Shown piece after piece: positions 1-4,749 of a stretch of 5,112 nucleotides of DNA; the first letter of the stretch is position 1; each line of letters opens with the position of its first letter. The notes under the pieces are model-generated. The model was not told the DNA's origin. It did no database searches and saw nothing but the letters and a program-made list of their open reading frames with translations. Made by a program: the position numbers and the translations under genes. Where the stretch lies: assembly GCA_003541895.1 (NCBI GenBank), contig DPLR01000688.1, positions 1 to 5,112 on the forward strand. Reading direction: 5' to 3'. Origin of the DNA: Cytophagales bacterium (GTDB taxonomy: Bacteria > Bacteroidota > Bacteroidia > Cytophagales > Cyclobacteriaceae).

Positions 1-646
1 TGTTTCCAGCATCTAAAAGCTCCATGGCACGGATGTTGATTTCGCCACATTTCAAACTAAGCCCCAAGAAATCATTAACACCCAAAGACTTGTCCAAGGT
101 AGCTGCGAAAGCTTGATTAACAAACTCAAAAACTGCATCATCTCTTTTTCCCAACAAATACGCATGATAAGCATAAGCGGAGACGCCTTTTAATCCATAT
201 ATTAAGAGCCAGCGCATCCCCTTCAAGTCAGGGTCTTCTAAGGGGTCAGCATTTACTCCAACCTGCTTTCCTTGGGTAGTTAATCCGTCTTTTGTCTTTT
301 CTAGTTGCATATCTACTGGCCCCTGGAAAGCCACGTTGCCGCCGACTGATTGAACCTTTTCACGCAGAGCATCGCGAAGTTTTACAGCTTTACTTATGTA
401 ATCAACTATTGAGTCTGGGTCGAAATTGACATTTGTTAACGTTACAAAAGCAGCTTCACATATGAACACATTTAACTGCTCATCTTTGACGCCAACTTTT
501 TGTCCTTCCAATGCTAACTGTGATAATCCTCTAAGCATGTAAATCAATAAATCCTGAAGTGCGGCGACTTCAGGGCTTTTTCCACAAATCCCATAGGTTG
601 TGCAGCCTTTTCCCTGTGCGGTTTGTTCACACTGATAACAAAACAT
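1..646 (-). CDS. hcp: Hybrid cluster protein (Hcp, hydroxylamine reductase family), 3' end cut by the window edge
   Basis: This frame gives 215 residues starting MFCYQCEQTAQGKGC and stays open to the left edge. Cys3, Cys6, Cys15 and Cys21 (CX2C-X8-C-X5-C) are the N-terminal [Fe-S] cluster ligands of the Hcp family, with the spacing of the Desulfovibrio-type proteins. Further matches are LQDLLIYMLRGLSQ (about 31-44), the GLKGVSAYAYHA helix (about 152-163) and MELLDAGN at the edge. Full-length Hcp is about 540-550 residues, so about 60% is missing, including the ligands of the hybrid Fe-S-O cluster. Family members are cytosolic and act in NO or hydroxylamine reduction and nitrosative-stress defence. 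The ATG matches the conserved family N-terminus. However, the AGGTG at 663-667 lies 16 nt from this ATG and only 7 nt from an in-frame TTG (655-653), which would add three residues. No frameshift or stop is seen. The family call is very secure. Confidence 0.96.
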   Translation of the reverse strand, partial: MFCYQCEQTAQGKGCTTYGICGKSPEVAALQDLLIYMLRGLSQLALEGQKVGVKDEQLNVFICEAAFVTLTNVNFDPDSIVDYISKAVKLRDALREKVQSVGGNVAFQGPVDMQLEKTKDGLTTQGKQVGVNADPLEDPDLKGMRWLLIYGLKGVSAYAYHAYLLGKRDDAVFEFVNQAFAATLDKSLGVNDFLGLSLKCGEINIRAMELLDAGN

Positions 647-662
647 TTGACTCAAGATAATG

Positions 663-709
663 CACCTGCGCAGTTAGACTTTACTTTTTTTTAACGTAAA
701 TAGCTTTCG
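663..709 (-). promoter_or_regulatory. Probable hcp promoter and ribosome-binding site
   Basis: Read on the minus strand, CGAAAG (709-704) followed by CTATTTACG (703-695) resembles an archaeal BRE plus TATA box. Transcription would then start near 670-675. AGGTG at 667-663 is the only Shine-Dalgarno-like sequence before hcp. The decayed regulator gene at 733 diverges from the same 86-nt gap. This is pattern recognition only, and the sites are short. Confidence 0.4.
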
Positions 710-732
710 CAGACGATCCCAAGTCAAAGCGA

Positions 733-1118
733 ATGTTAAAGTCAAATAAGTTGATAACAAATGAAGACTTCTTCATATCACTTTTTGCAATAGAACAAGC
801 GATGTTAACCCACATCGTGAAGCACACGCTCCAAATGCCCTGGAAAGACCCCGACTATTAAGCGATTACTGAAACAATTTGCAAAGGATGAGGGTTTAGA
901 AGAGACCTACTATGTAAACCTAACCAAACTGCTTCATTCGTTGATGGCGTCTGGCTACGTTAAAGAAGCTAAATCAACCTAAGAAGGCTCCGAAGGCCAG
1001 GACAAATTATGAACTTTGTACGAAAGTGCATCTTGCCAGATTTCTCAAAGAAAACAGTATGCAGGAGATCTTGGATCAAGCTACAGACCGGCAAGCAGCA
1101 CACATCTTACTTTGCTAA
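733..1118 (+). pseudogene. Broken winged-helix-type regulator gene (two frameshifts)
   Basis: Three consecutive reading-frame segments join into one plausible protein of about 127 residues. Frame 1 from ATG 733 reads MLKSNKLITNEDFFISLFAI and ends at TAA 859-861. Frame 2 carries IKRLLKQFAKDEGLEETYY and LLHSLMASGYVKEAK and ends at TAA 980-982. Frame 3 carries TNYELCTKVHLARFLKENS and EILDQATDRQAAHILLC and ends at TAA 1116-1118. Dropping one C from the run at 849-852 and one C from 978-979 restores a continuous frame. The LLHSLMASGYVKE helix, followed by a basic stretch and YEL-T-K-HLARFL, is typical of small archaeal winged-helix regulators in which a helix-turn-helix precedes a beta wing. The exact family (ArsR, PadR or other) cannot be told. 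It diverges from hcp and precedes arsC. No clear Shine-Dalgarno precedes the ATG. Alternatives are base-calling errors or recoding. I am fairly sure this was one gene, and less sure of its function. Confidence 0.6.
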
Positions 1119-1187
1119 ATGTTAGTTTATTCTAAAGAAACAAAAAGCACAAAACCCGGCAAGGATTAAGAAAATATACGTTCAGCT

Positions 1188-1266
1188 TCTATATACTCTA
1201 TTGTGAGAGAATTTAATTACCCGAATATAGCCAAATAAACTAGGAGTCGAAAATCTAATTAGAGGT
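1188..1266 (+). promoter_or_regulatory. Possible arsC promoter and Shine-Dalgarno
   Basis: TCTATATACTC (1188-1198) is a good archaeal TATA-box match and would place the transcript start near 1215. A second, weaker candidate is GAATATAGCC near 1223-1232. GAGGT (1262-1266), 5 nt before the TTG at 1272, is a clear Shine-Dalgarno and decides the start of the arsC frame. The 1119-1187 stretch between the regulator remnant and this promoter shows nothing else recognisable. Confidence 0.4.
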
Positions 1267-1271
1267 TGAGC

Positions 1272-1709
1272 TTGGGTAAAACTAAAGTAATATTTTTGTG
1301 CACTGGAAATTCGGCATGAAGCCAAATGGCTGAGGCTTTGCTAAGAGAATACGCCGACGATCATTTTGAGGTTTACAGCGCAGGATTTGATCCTAAACCC
1401 ATTAACCCATTTACAATTAAGGTGATGCAGGAAATTGGAGTAGATTTGGGGTCTCATTATTCAAAAGATATCAGCCAATTTCTGGGCAAGACTCATTTCG
1501 GAATAATTGTAACGGTTTGCGCTAAAGCTGAAAAGAACTGCCCAACATTTCCCGGTGTGTCAACTCGTCTGTTTTGGCCTTTTGAAGACCCGGTTCAAAC
1601 TGAGGGAACTGAAGAAGAAAAGCTGGCTAAATTCAGAGAAATTAGAGACCAAATCGACAGTAAAATCAAAGATTGGCTAAAAGAAAGAGGCATCCTAAAA
1701 ACGGCTTAG
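1272..1709 (+). pseudogene. arsC: Arsenate reductase (thioredoxin-coupled, LMW-phosphatase fold) with an in-frame TGA in the active-site loop
   Basis: From TTG 1272, set by the GAGGT at 1262-1266 and an in-frame TAG just upstream (1260-1262), the frame reads LGKTKVIFLCTGNSA, then TGA (1317-1319), then SQMAEALLREYADDHF to TAG 1709. There are 145 codon positions, against 139 residues in Bacillus subtilis ArsC. That family has a CTGNSCRS P-loop; here Cys10 remains, but Cys15 reads Ala (GCA) and the essential Arg16 reads stop. The rest is well kept: VYSAG (34-38), Cys83 and Cys90 (the relay pair, VTVC-X6-CP), and the WPFEDP loop with Asp106 as the likely general acid, then GTEEEK. Moving one T by three bases (GCATGA to TGCAGA) restores Cys-Arg exactly. 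The ATG at 1326 could start a 127-residue product, but it would lack the P-loop and so should be inactive. A phoU remnant follows 14 nt downstream. The family is secure; whether the break is biological or a sequence error is open. Confidence 0.88.
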
Positions 1710-1723
1710 ATAGAGATAGAGCA

Positions 1724-2139
1724 TGAAGCATAAAAGCATTTAACAAAAAAGAGATACTGTTCGTGAACTCTGAAGTGGAAAAAGAAATAGAAGTAATTAA
1801 TGACCAATTGAGTGGTTTGTCACAGTGCGAGCCATGGACTTAGGCAATATTTAGCTGAAATGAGTCAAGAAGTTTCTCGCAACAGTCAAAATAAGTATAG
1901 ATTTGCTTAGGAAACACGACATTGCCCTCGCCAGAACCATATCGCCGACGGAACGCGAGGTGGACAAGATGTACCTCGAGTTTCTCAACCGACTAATCAG
2001 TCAAGAGCAAGCAAACTGAAAATGCGCTGCGTCAGGTATCCTTGTCTCAAGATATTTTGAACGGATCGCCGATCATGCGGTCTGCATCTGCGAATCTATC
2101 GTCTACATTGTGACAGGCGAAAAATTAAACCTCGGCTAA
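1724..2139 (+). pseudogene. phoU: Truncated, frameshifted phoU (phosphate-signalling protein, C-terminal half)
   Basis: Three frame segments line up with the second half of archaeal PhoU. ATG 1724 (frame 2) runs through VEKEIEVINDQLSGLSQC to TAG 1841-1843. Frame 3 gives QYLAEMSQEVS (about 1845-1877). Frame 1 gives ATVKISIDLLRKHDIALAR, EVDKMYLEFLNRL, then TGA 2017-2019, then KCAASGILVSRYFERIADHA and IVYIVTGEKLNLG, ending at TAA 2137-2139. RYFERIADHA-X7-IVYIVTGE is the PhoU metal-binding helix signature. Dropping one base near 1840 and one C near 1878 repairs the shifts; the TGA sits where relatives usually have Pro in a DPKCA-like stretch. Normal PhoU has two three-helix repeats (about 210-220 residues), and the first is essentially absent, so there is also 5' loss. 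PhoU modulates phosphate transport and signalling in the cytosol. It lies 14 nt after arsC and was probably in one operon with it, since arsenate mimics phosphate. Confidence 0.82.
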
Positions 2140-2198
2140 ATGGCTATGGCTAACGGGTAACTCAACTGTAACCAAAACGGGCGGGGATTATTCGTGGC

Positions 2199-2228
2199 TG
2201 GCGGAGAGGGATTTGGACCCTTGACCCC
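2199..2228 (-). other. tRNA 3'-end-like fragment (T-arm plus acceptor tail)
   Basis: On the minus strand the sequence AAGGGTCCAAATCCC followed by TCTCCGCCA matches a tRNA T-stem/loop and a 3' acceptor strand ending in CCA, as in many serine tRNAs. The T-loop reads TCCAAAT, where tRNAs normally have TTCRANT, so it carries one substitution. The partner 5' acceptor strand, D-arm and anticodon arm are not found upstream on the minus strand, which runs into the coding end of the 305-aa gene. It is therefore a fragment, not a working tRNA. Integrases commonly use such tRNA 3' ends as attachment sites. Confidence 0.45.
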
Positions 2229-2269
2229 CAATAGAATAGAAGTTATTATTGTTCTAACTTTCAAATCCC
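2208..2269. repeat. Inverted repeat between convergent gene ends
   Basis: GGGATTTG (2208-2215) and CAAATCCC (2262-2269) are exact 8-bp reverse complements, 46 nt apart. The left arm lies in the tRNA-like fragment and the right arm in the last codons of the 305-aa gene. The flanks also agree loosely (TGGC is found outside both arms). It could form a long-loop hairpin where the plus and minus transcripts meet, but may be chance. Apart from this and the tRNA-like fragment, 2140-2253 shows nothing recognisable. Confidence 0.25.
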
Positions 2270-3171
2270 TTGCCAGTTATTCTTTGAAAAGTTTTCCTTC
2301 TACTGAAAATAACAAGAGCAATAGCAATTATAATCACTATAATGCTGATGGGCAATAGGTAAAATGTTGGTTCTAAATGTGGTGCATTTCTATCATTTGG
2401 CGGTAGGTAAGGTGCTGTAAGTGTTGGCGTAAGAGATGGAGCTGTAGGGTCTATGAAAAAGACGATTCTTTGTATTGTTTGATATGGTTGTTGAGATGTA
2501 GGGCTTGTTTTTGTTGTCACAGCCAATGTTAACTCATGCTGACCTTCAGAAAGGGCAAGTAGACTTATGTTACCGTTAAAATTTTTCAAATCAGAACTCT
2601 TAGTGGAATCTAGGCGATAGTAGGACCAAAGAATCTCTTTATTTATTGTATATGTTAATGGGACTTGCGTAGTATTATAGGTTGTTTGATTTAGAGGCGA
2701 AATAATGAAGGCTGTGTAGGGTATTGCCAGAGTTGTATCTATAGTTATTGTTGAATTAATAATAGAGCTAATTGTTCCGTTAGAATTATGAGCATAGACT
2801 GCTATTGTGTGAACTCCGTTAGCCAAGTTTTCTATAGTTTTGTATACTGTAATTGGATAGACTGTATAGACAATACCGTTAACAGAATGGTTTTCTGCAC
2901 GTATTCTGAAAGTCAATGTTGAATTGGCATTGTTATCTAAATTGTATGAAAAAGAGTCAATGTCTGTAACATTGTTTTGCGGATAAATTTTGAAGTTAAT
3001 TACAACATTTGGAATATAGGTGAGTCCAGATGTTGGAGAGTAAACATGAAGTCCAGGTGCAAAAGTATACGGATTTGCTTCCACAGCTCCATATTGAGCT
3101 AAAGGGTCCATTAAGAAAACTATTACTAAAATCGCAGTCAGTATAACAAAGCTAAGGCTTGTTTTTTGCAT
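2254..3171 (-). CDS. Secreted, membrane-anchored protein with two Ig-like domains, function unknown
   Basis: The protein has 305 residues. A signal peptide (about 1-32, hydrophobic ILTAILVIVFL, probable cleavage after AVEA) leads into an extracellular part. Two Ig-like beta-sandwich units seem present: about 40-147, with NGVHTIAVYAHNSNG near its end, and about 152-241, opening IISPLNQTTY and ending with EGQHELTLAV and RIVFFIDPTAP. This layout is typical of archaeal surface proteins in which each repeat ends in a G-X-H-X-L/I-X-V strand. A Pro/Thr linker (about 242-268) precedes a transmembrane helix (about 269-289) and a basic RRK tail, so the bulk faces outward. N-glycosylation sequons are dense, at Asn 67, 83, 94, 131, 139, 161, 166 and 201. 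AAGGT at 3181-3177, 5 nt before the ATG, supports the start. It has its own promoter, 114 nt beyond the end of the 169-aa gene. I recognise no specific family; a structural or adhesive surface role is an inference. Confidence 0.87.
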   Translation of the reverse strand: MQKTSLSFVILTAILVIVFLMDPLAQYGAVEANPYTFAPGLHVYSPTSGLTYIPNVVINFKIYPQNNVTDIDSFSYNLDNNANSTLTFRIRAENHSVNGIVYTVYPITVYKTIENLANGVHTIAVYAHNSNGTISSIINSTITIDTTLAIPYTAFIISPLNQTTYNTTQVPLTYTINKEILWSYYRLDSTKSSDLKNFNGNISLLALSEGQHELTLAVTTKTSPTSQQPYQTIQRIVFFIDPTAPSLTPTLTAPYLPPNDRNAPHLEPTFYLLPISIIVIIIAIALVIFSRRKTFQRITGKGFES

Positions 3172-3176
3172 TTTCT

Positions 3177-3216
3177 ACCTTCATCTAAATAATTAACACA
3201 GTTAACGGCTTATAGT
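3177..3216 (-). promoter_or_regulatory. Promoter and Shine-Dalgarno of the 305-aa surface-protein gene
   Basis: On the minus strand ACTATAAGC (3216-3208) fits an archaeal TATA box and predicts a start near 3186, giving a leader of about 15 nt. The leader contains AAGGT (3181-3177), spaced 5 nt from the ATG. Confidence 0.5.
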
Positions 3217-3225
3217 TCTATTCAA

Positions 3226-3261
3226 GGAACAAGCAACAAGGGAGTTGTTCCAAACTGGAAC
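3226..3261. repeat. Overlapping inverted repeats forming two alternative hairpins
   Basis: GGAACAA (3226-3232) is the exact reverse complement of TTGTTCC (3245-3251). GTTCCA (3247-3252) is also the exact reverse complement of TGGAAC (3256-3261) across a 3-nt loop. The middle arm can pair with either side but not both. The element sits upstream of the 305-aa TATA box and downstream of the 169-aa stop codon. It could be an operator, or a 3' hairpin for the 169-aa transcript, although no T-run follows. Confidence 0.4.
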
Positions 3262-3284
3262 CCTCAAAGTTTCTTGGCTAAAAG

Positions 3285-3794
3285 TCAAACTAGTGGTGGA
3301 ATCATTATTGTTGCTTGGTCCAGAAAAGTATCATTGGATTTTAAGGCAGCAGTAAAGGCAAACCCATGTACCTTGGAACTATCACCAAGATAATTCCAAA
3401 TGCCGCCAACGAATTCTTTTGTTTCATCTGCCTTAATGTTGCCCAAAGAATATTGCTCCCCCATCGCAAAAGAACGGATAGTATTATTTTGGTTGGGAGC
3501 TGGTTCAAAGACATCTATTTCCCTACTTATTTCAAATGTGCTATTTGTAGTAAAGGTGATTGTTATGTTATCAACATCTGTTGCTCCATTGTTGGTATAG
3601 GTAAGATTGAACATATCAATCCAAACAACACCAACTGGGTTATAATAGCCATTAAGATTGAAGCTAGTTACTGTAACATTGATTATGGGTTTAGCAGAGG
3701 GACTTGGTGTATTGTCTAAGTAAATTGATAGTCCAATAATTAGAATAGCAACACCCAGAGTGACTGCAACTGCAACTAGAGCTATTCTATTCAT
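3285..3794 (-). CDS. Extracellular protein with a single N-terminal anchor, function unknown
   Basis: The protein has 169 residues. A hydrophobic helix at about 4-25 (ALVAVAVTLGVAILIIGLSI) after a short basic start acts as signal anchor or signal peptide. The rest is polar, rich in Thr and Asn, and should lie outside the cell. Residues about 37-165 look like one beta-sandwich: alternating strands such as VWIDMFNLTYTNNG and NITITFTTNSTFEIS, then GEQYSLGNIKADETKEF, the arrangement seen in CARDB-like and other archaeal Ig-type surface domains. Sequons are at Asn 39, 63, 76, 84, 103 and 154. No C-terminal helix or sorting motif is present. The start is set by a TATA box at about -29 that predicts a nearly leaderless transcript; no good Shine-Dalgarno is seen. 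The stop is TGA. I recognise no named family. Its upstream region resembles that of the 206-aa secreted protein, so joint regulation is plausible. Confidence 0.82.
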   Translation of the reverse strand: MNRIALVAVAVTLGVAILIIGLSIYLDNTPSPSAKPIINVTVTSFNLNGYYNPVGVVWIDMFNLTYTNNGATDVDNITITFTTNSTFEISREIDVFEPAPNQNNTIRSFAMGEQYSLGNIKADETKEFVGGIWNYLGDSSKVHGFAFTAALKSNDTFLDQATIMIPPLV

Positions 3795-3818
3795 AATCTC
3801 ATCTTAAGAAAAATATCA

Positions 3819-3827
3819 GATAATAGC
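3819..3827 (-). promoter_or_regulatory. TATA box of the 169-aa gene
   Basis: GCTATTATC on the minus strand (3827-3819) is centred about 29 nt before the ATG at 3794, predicting a start near 3797, an almost leaderless transcript. The upstream stretch 3835-3886 carries the repeats and shared motif described separately. Confidence 0.45.
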
Positions 3828-3834
3828 TTTTTTG

Positions 3835-3886
3835 TCCACATTTCTTTACTAAGATTAGTCAGAGAATCTTGACTAAGATTAATCAG
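3835..3886. repeat. Direct and inverted repeats upstream of the 169-aa gene (possible operator)
   Basis: ACTAAGATTAGTCAG (3848-3862) recurs as ACTAAGATTAATCAG (3872-3886), 14 of 15 bases identical with a 24-bp period. Between them AATCTT (3865-3870) pairs with AAGATT on either side (3851-3856 and 3875-3880). The array lies 21 bp upstream of the TATA box, where archaeal regulators often bind. Its distal copy overlaps the last codons and stop of the zinc-ribbon gene. Parts of it (3867-3877 and 3835-3852) recur upstream of the 206-aa gene. Confidence 0.5.
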
Positions 3887-4010
3887 CTTCTGGTTTTCTG
3901 CATGGGCAATACTTGCTGTGATTGGACTGTTTATGTTTTAGTTTTCCATCTTCAACAAAGATCAGGTGCCCACAGTTCTTGCATCTTAACCGACTATCAG
4001 GCTTACCCAT
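3879..4010 (-). CDS. Small Cys4 zinc-ribbon protein (43 aa)
   Basis: This short gene reads MGKPDSRLRCKNCGHLIFVE, then DGKLKHKQSNHSKYCPCRKP, and ends EAD with TAA. Cys10-X2-Cys13 and Cys35-X-Cys37 form two metal knuckles separated by about 21 residues with a beta-turn (VEDGKL), the usual rubredoxin-like zinc-ribbon plan; the second knuckle is one residue tighter than the common CXXC. CGHLI after the first knuckle and C-C-X3-PEA at the end recall small archaeal zinc-ribbon proteins. GGG at 4017-4015 (AAAGGG), 4 nt before the ATG, is a fair ribosome-binding site. The gene starts 39 nt after the stop of the 206-aa secreted protein and is in the same frame, so the two are probably co-transcribed. 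It should be cytosolic; binding of nucleic acid or protein is an inference. Its small size lowers confidence, but the cysteine pattern is hard to explain by chance. Confidence 0.75.
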   Translation of the reverse strand: MGKPDSRLRCKNCGHLIFVEDGKLKHKQSNHSKYCPCRKPEAD

Positions 4011-4049
4011 AGTACCCTTTGATAGAATCCAGCATTCTTTATACTTTTG

Positions 4050-4670
4050 TTATTGAGATGAATGCTTTCTCCTAAGCACTAATAGAAGAGATAAAGTTGT
4101 CATGACAAATAGTGTAATGCCTAATGTTGCTGGGAACTCTGGAATTGAAGGTGCAGGAGTTAGAGTTGTAATAGGTGTTGGTGAGGGTGAAGGAAATGGA
4201 GTCACTGTAGGTGAAGATGTTGGTGTTTGAGCTGGAGAGACAAAGAAGTTTCTTTCCCAATGTCCTGACTGGTAAAACAAGGTGTTATTCGCTAAATATT
4301 GTCCTCCAAAATAAACCCAAACATTCCAGTTAGCTTGTGAGCCAAATGTTGGTATATTGAAAGTTATTTTTGCTATTCCATTGGAATCAGTTAAAATGTT
4401 TTTTTGGTCCCAAGGACCCCAACCACTAATACCTTGTTGTGGAGATACAATTCCCACAGATAGATTAGAGAAGACTTCACCTACTGGGGGAGCAGGATAC
4501 ATTTGTACTGTGATAGTGATTGGTTCTCCCTCAACAATATTATCCACAAAGATACCACAAGAAGTGCTAACAATTTCAACTTCAGCTTTGGCTGGTTGAA
4601 AAATCACCATGTTTGAGGCTACTATGATAACAACCAAAAGTGAAAAGTAACTCTTGCTTATACTATCCAT
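4050..4670 (-). CDS. Secreted surface protein with Ig-like domain and PEF-type C-terminal sorting signal
   Basis: The protein has 206 residues. A signal peptide covers about 1-29 (hydrophobic YFSLLVVIIVASNMVIF, probable cleavage after PAKA). Residues about 30-145 form one beta-rich, Ig-like domain: GEPITITVQMYPAPPVGEVF, LTDSNGIAKITFNIP (a strand pattern common in bacterial and archaeal Ig-like and carboxypeptidase-regulatory-type folds) and WNVWVYFGGQYLANN. A low-complexity Pro/Thr/Ser linker (about 146-175) follows. The C-terminus has the tripartite layout of archaeal sorting signals: IPEFP (176-180), a hydrophobic helix (about 182-199) and the basic tail RRKH. Proteins with PEF-CTERM signals are thought to be processed by archaeosortases. 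Sequons are at Asn 69 and 128. A TATA box about 26 nt before the ATG predicts a leaderless transcript, which supports this start without a Shine-Dalgarno. The zinc-ribbon gene follows 39 nt downstream. The molecular function is unknown. Confidence 0.88.
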   Translation of the reverse strand: MDSISKSYFSLLVVIIVASNMVIFQPAKAEVEIVSTSCGIFVDNIVEGEPITITVQMYPAPPVGEVFSNLSVGIVSPQQGISGWGPWDQKNILTDSNGIAKITFNIPTFGSQANWNVWVYFGGQYLANNTLFYQSGHWERNFFVSPAQTPTSSPTVTPFPSPSPTPITTLTPAPSIPEFPATLGITLFVMTTLSLLLVLRRKHSSQ

Positions 4671-4690
4671 ACTTACTCATGGAACTTTTT

Positions 4691-4699
4691 TTAATAAAA
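4691..4699 (-). promoter_or_regulatory. TATA box of the 206-aa gene (leaderless transcript)
   Basis: TTTTATTAA on the minus strand (4699-4691) is centred about 25 nt from the ATG at 4670, so transcription should start at or very near the initiation codon. Confidence 0.5.
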
Positions 4700-4708
4700 G
4701 GCTATTCA

Positions 4709-4749
4709 TCCAACTTTCTTAACTACCTTTAGTAAGTTTCTTGACTAAG
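4709..4749 (-). promoter_or_regulatory. Upstream element shared with the 169-aa gene
   Basis: On the minus strand CTTAGTCAAGA (4749-4739) is identical to 3877-3867, and 4726-4709 matches 3852-3835 at 14 of 18 positions (core AAGAAA, ending TGGA). The 11-base block lies about 44 nt upstream of the TATA box in both cases, and the spacing between the two blocks differs by only 2 nt. This suggests one regulator acting on both genes, or a duplicated promoter. Confidence 0.45.

Noticed and set aside
1317..2019. In-frame TGA codons in arsC and phoU as selenocysteine or a reassigned stop codon
   Set aside because: The two TGAs fall where relatives have Arg and Pro rather than Cys. The same genes or neighbours carry frameshifts that recoding of TGA cannot explain. 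Tryptophan is encoded by TGG throughout, and the 169-aa gene appears to end at TGA with no meaningful extension.
2160..2182. Imperfect hairpin GGTAAC/GTAACC after the phoU remnant as a terminator
   Set aside because: The stem has an internal mismatch and no T-run follows; archaeal termination depends mainly on T-rich tracts.
3366..3719. 117-codon open frame on the plus strand
   Set aside because: It is fully antisense to the 169-aa exported protein, whose signal anchor, sequons and promoter are convincing; its translation shows no domain or sensible composition.
4357..4599. 80-codon open frame on the plus strand
   Set aside because: It is antisense to the Ig-like domain of the 206-aa protein and has no ribosome-binding site or recognisable motif.
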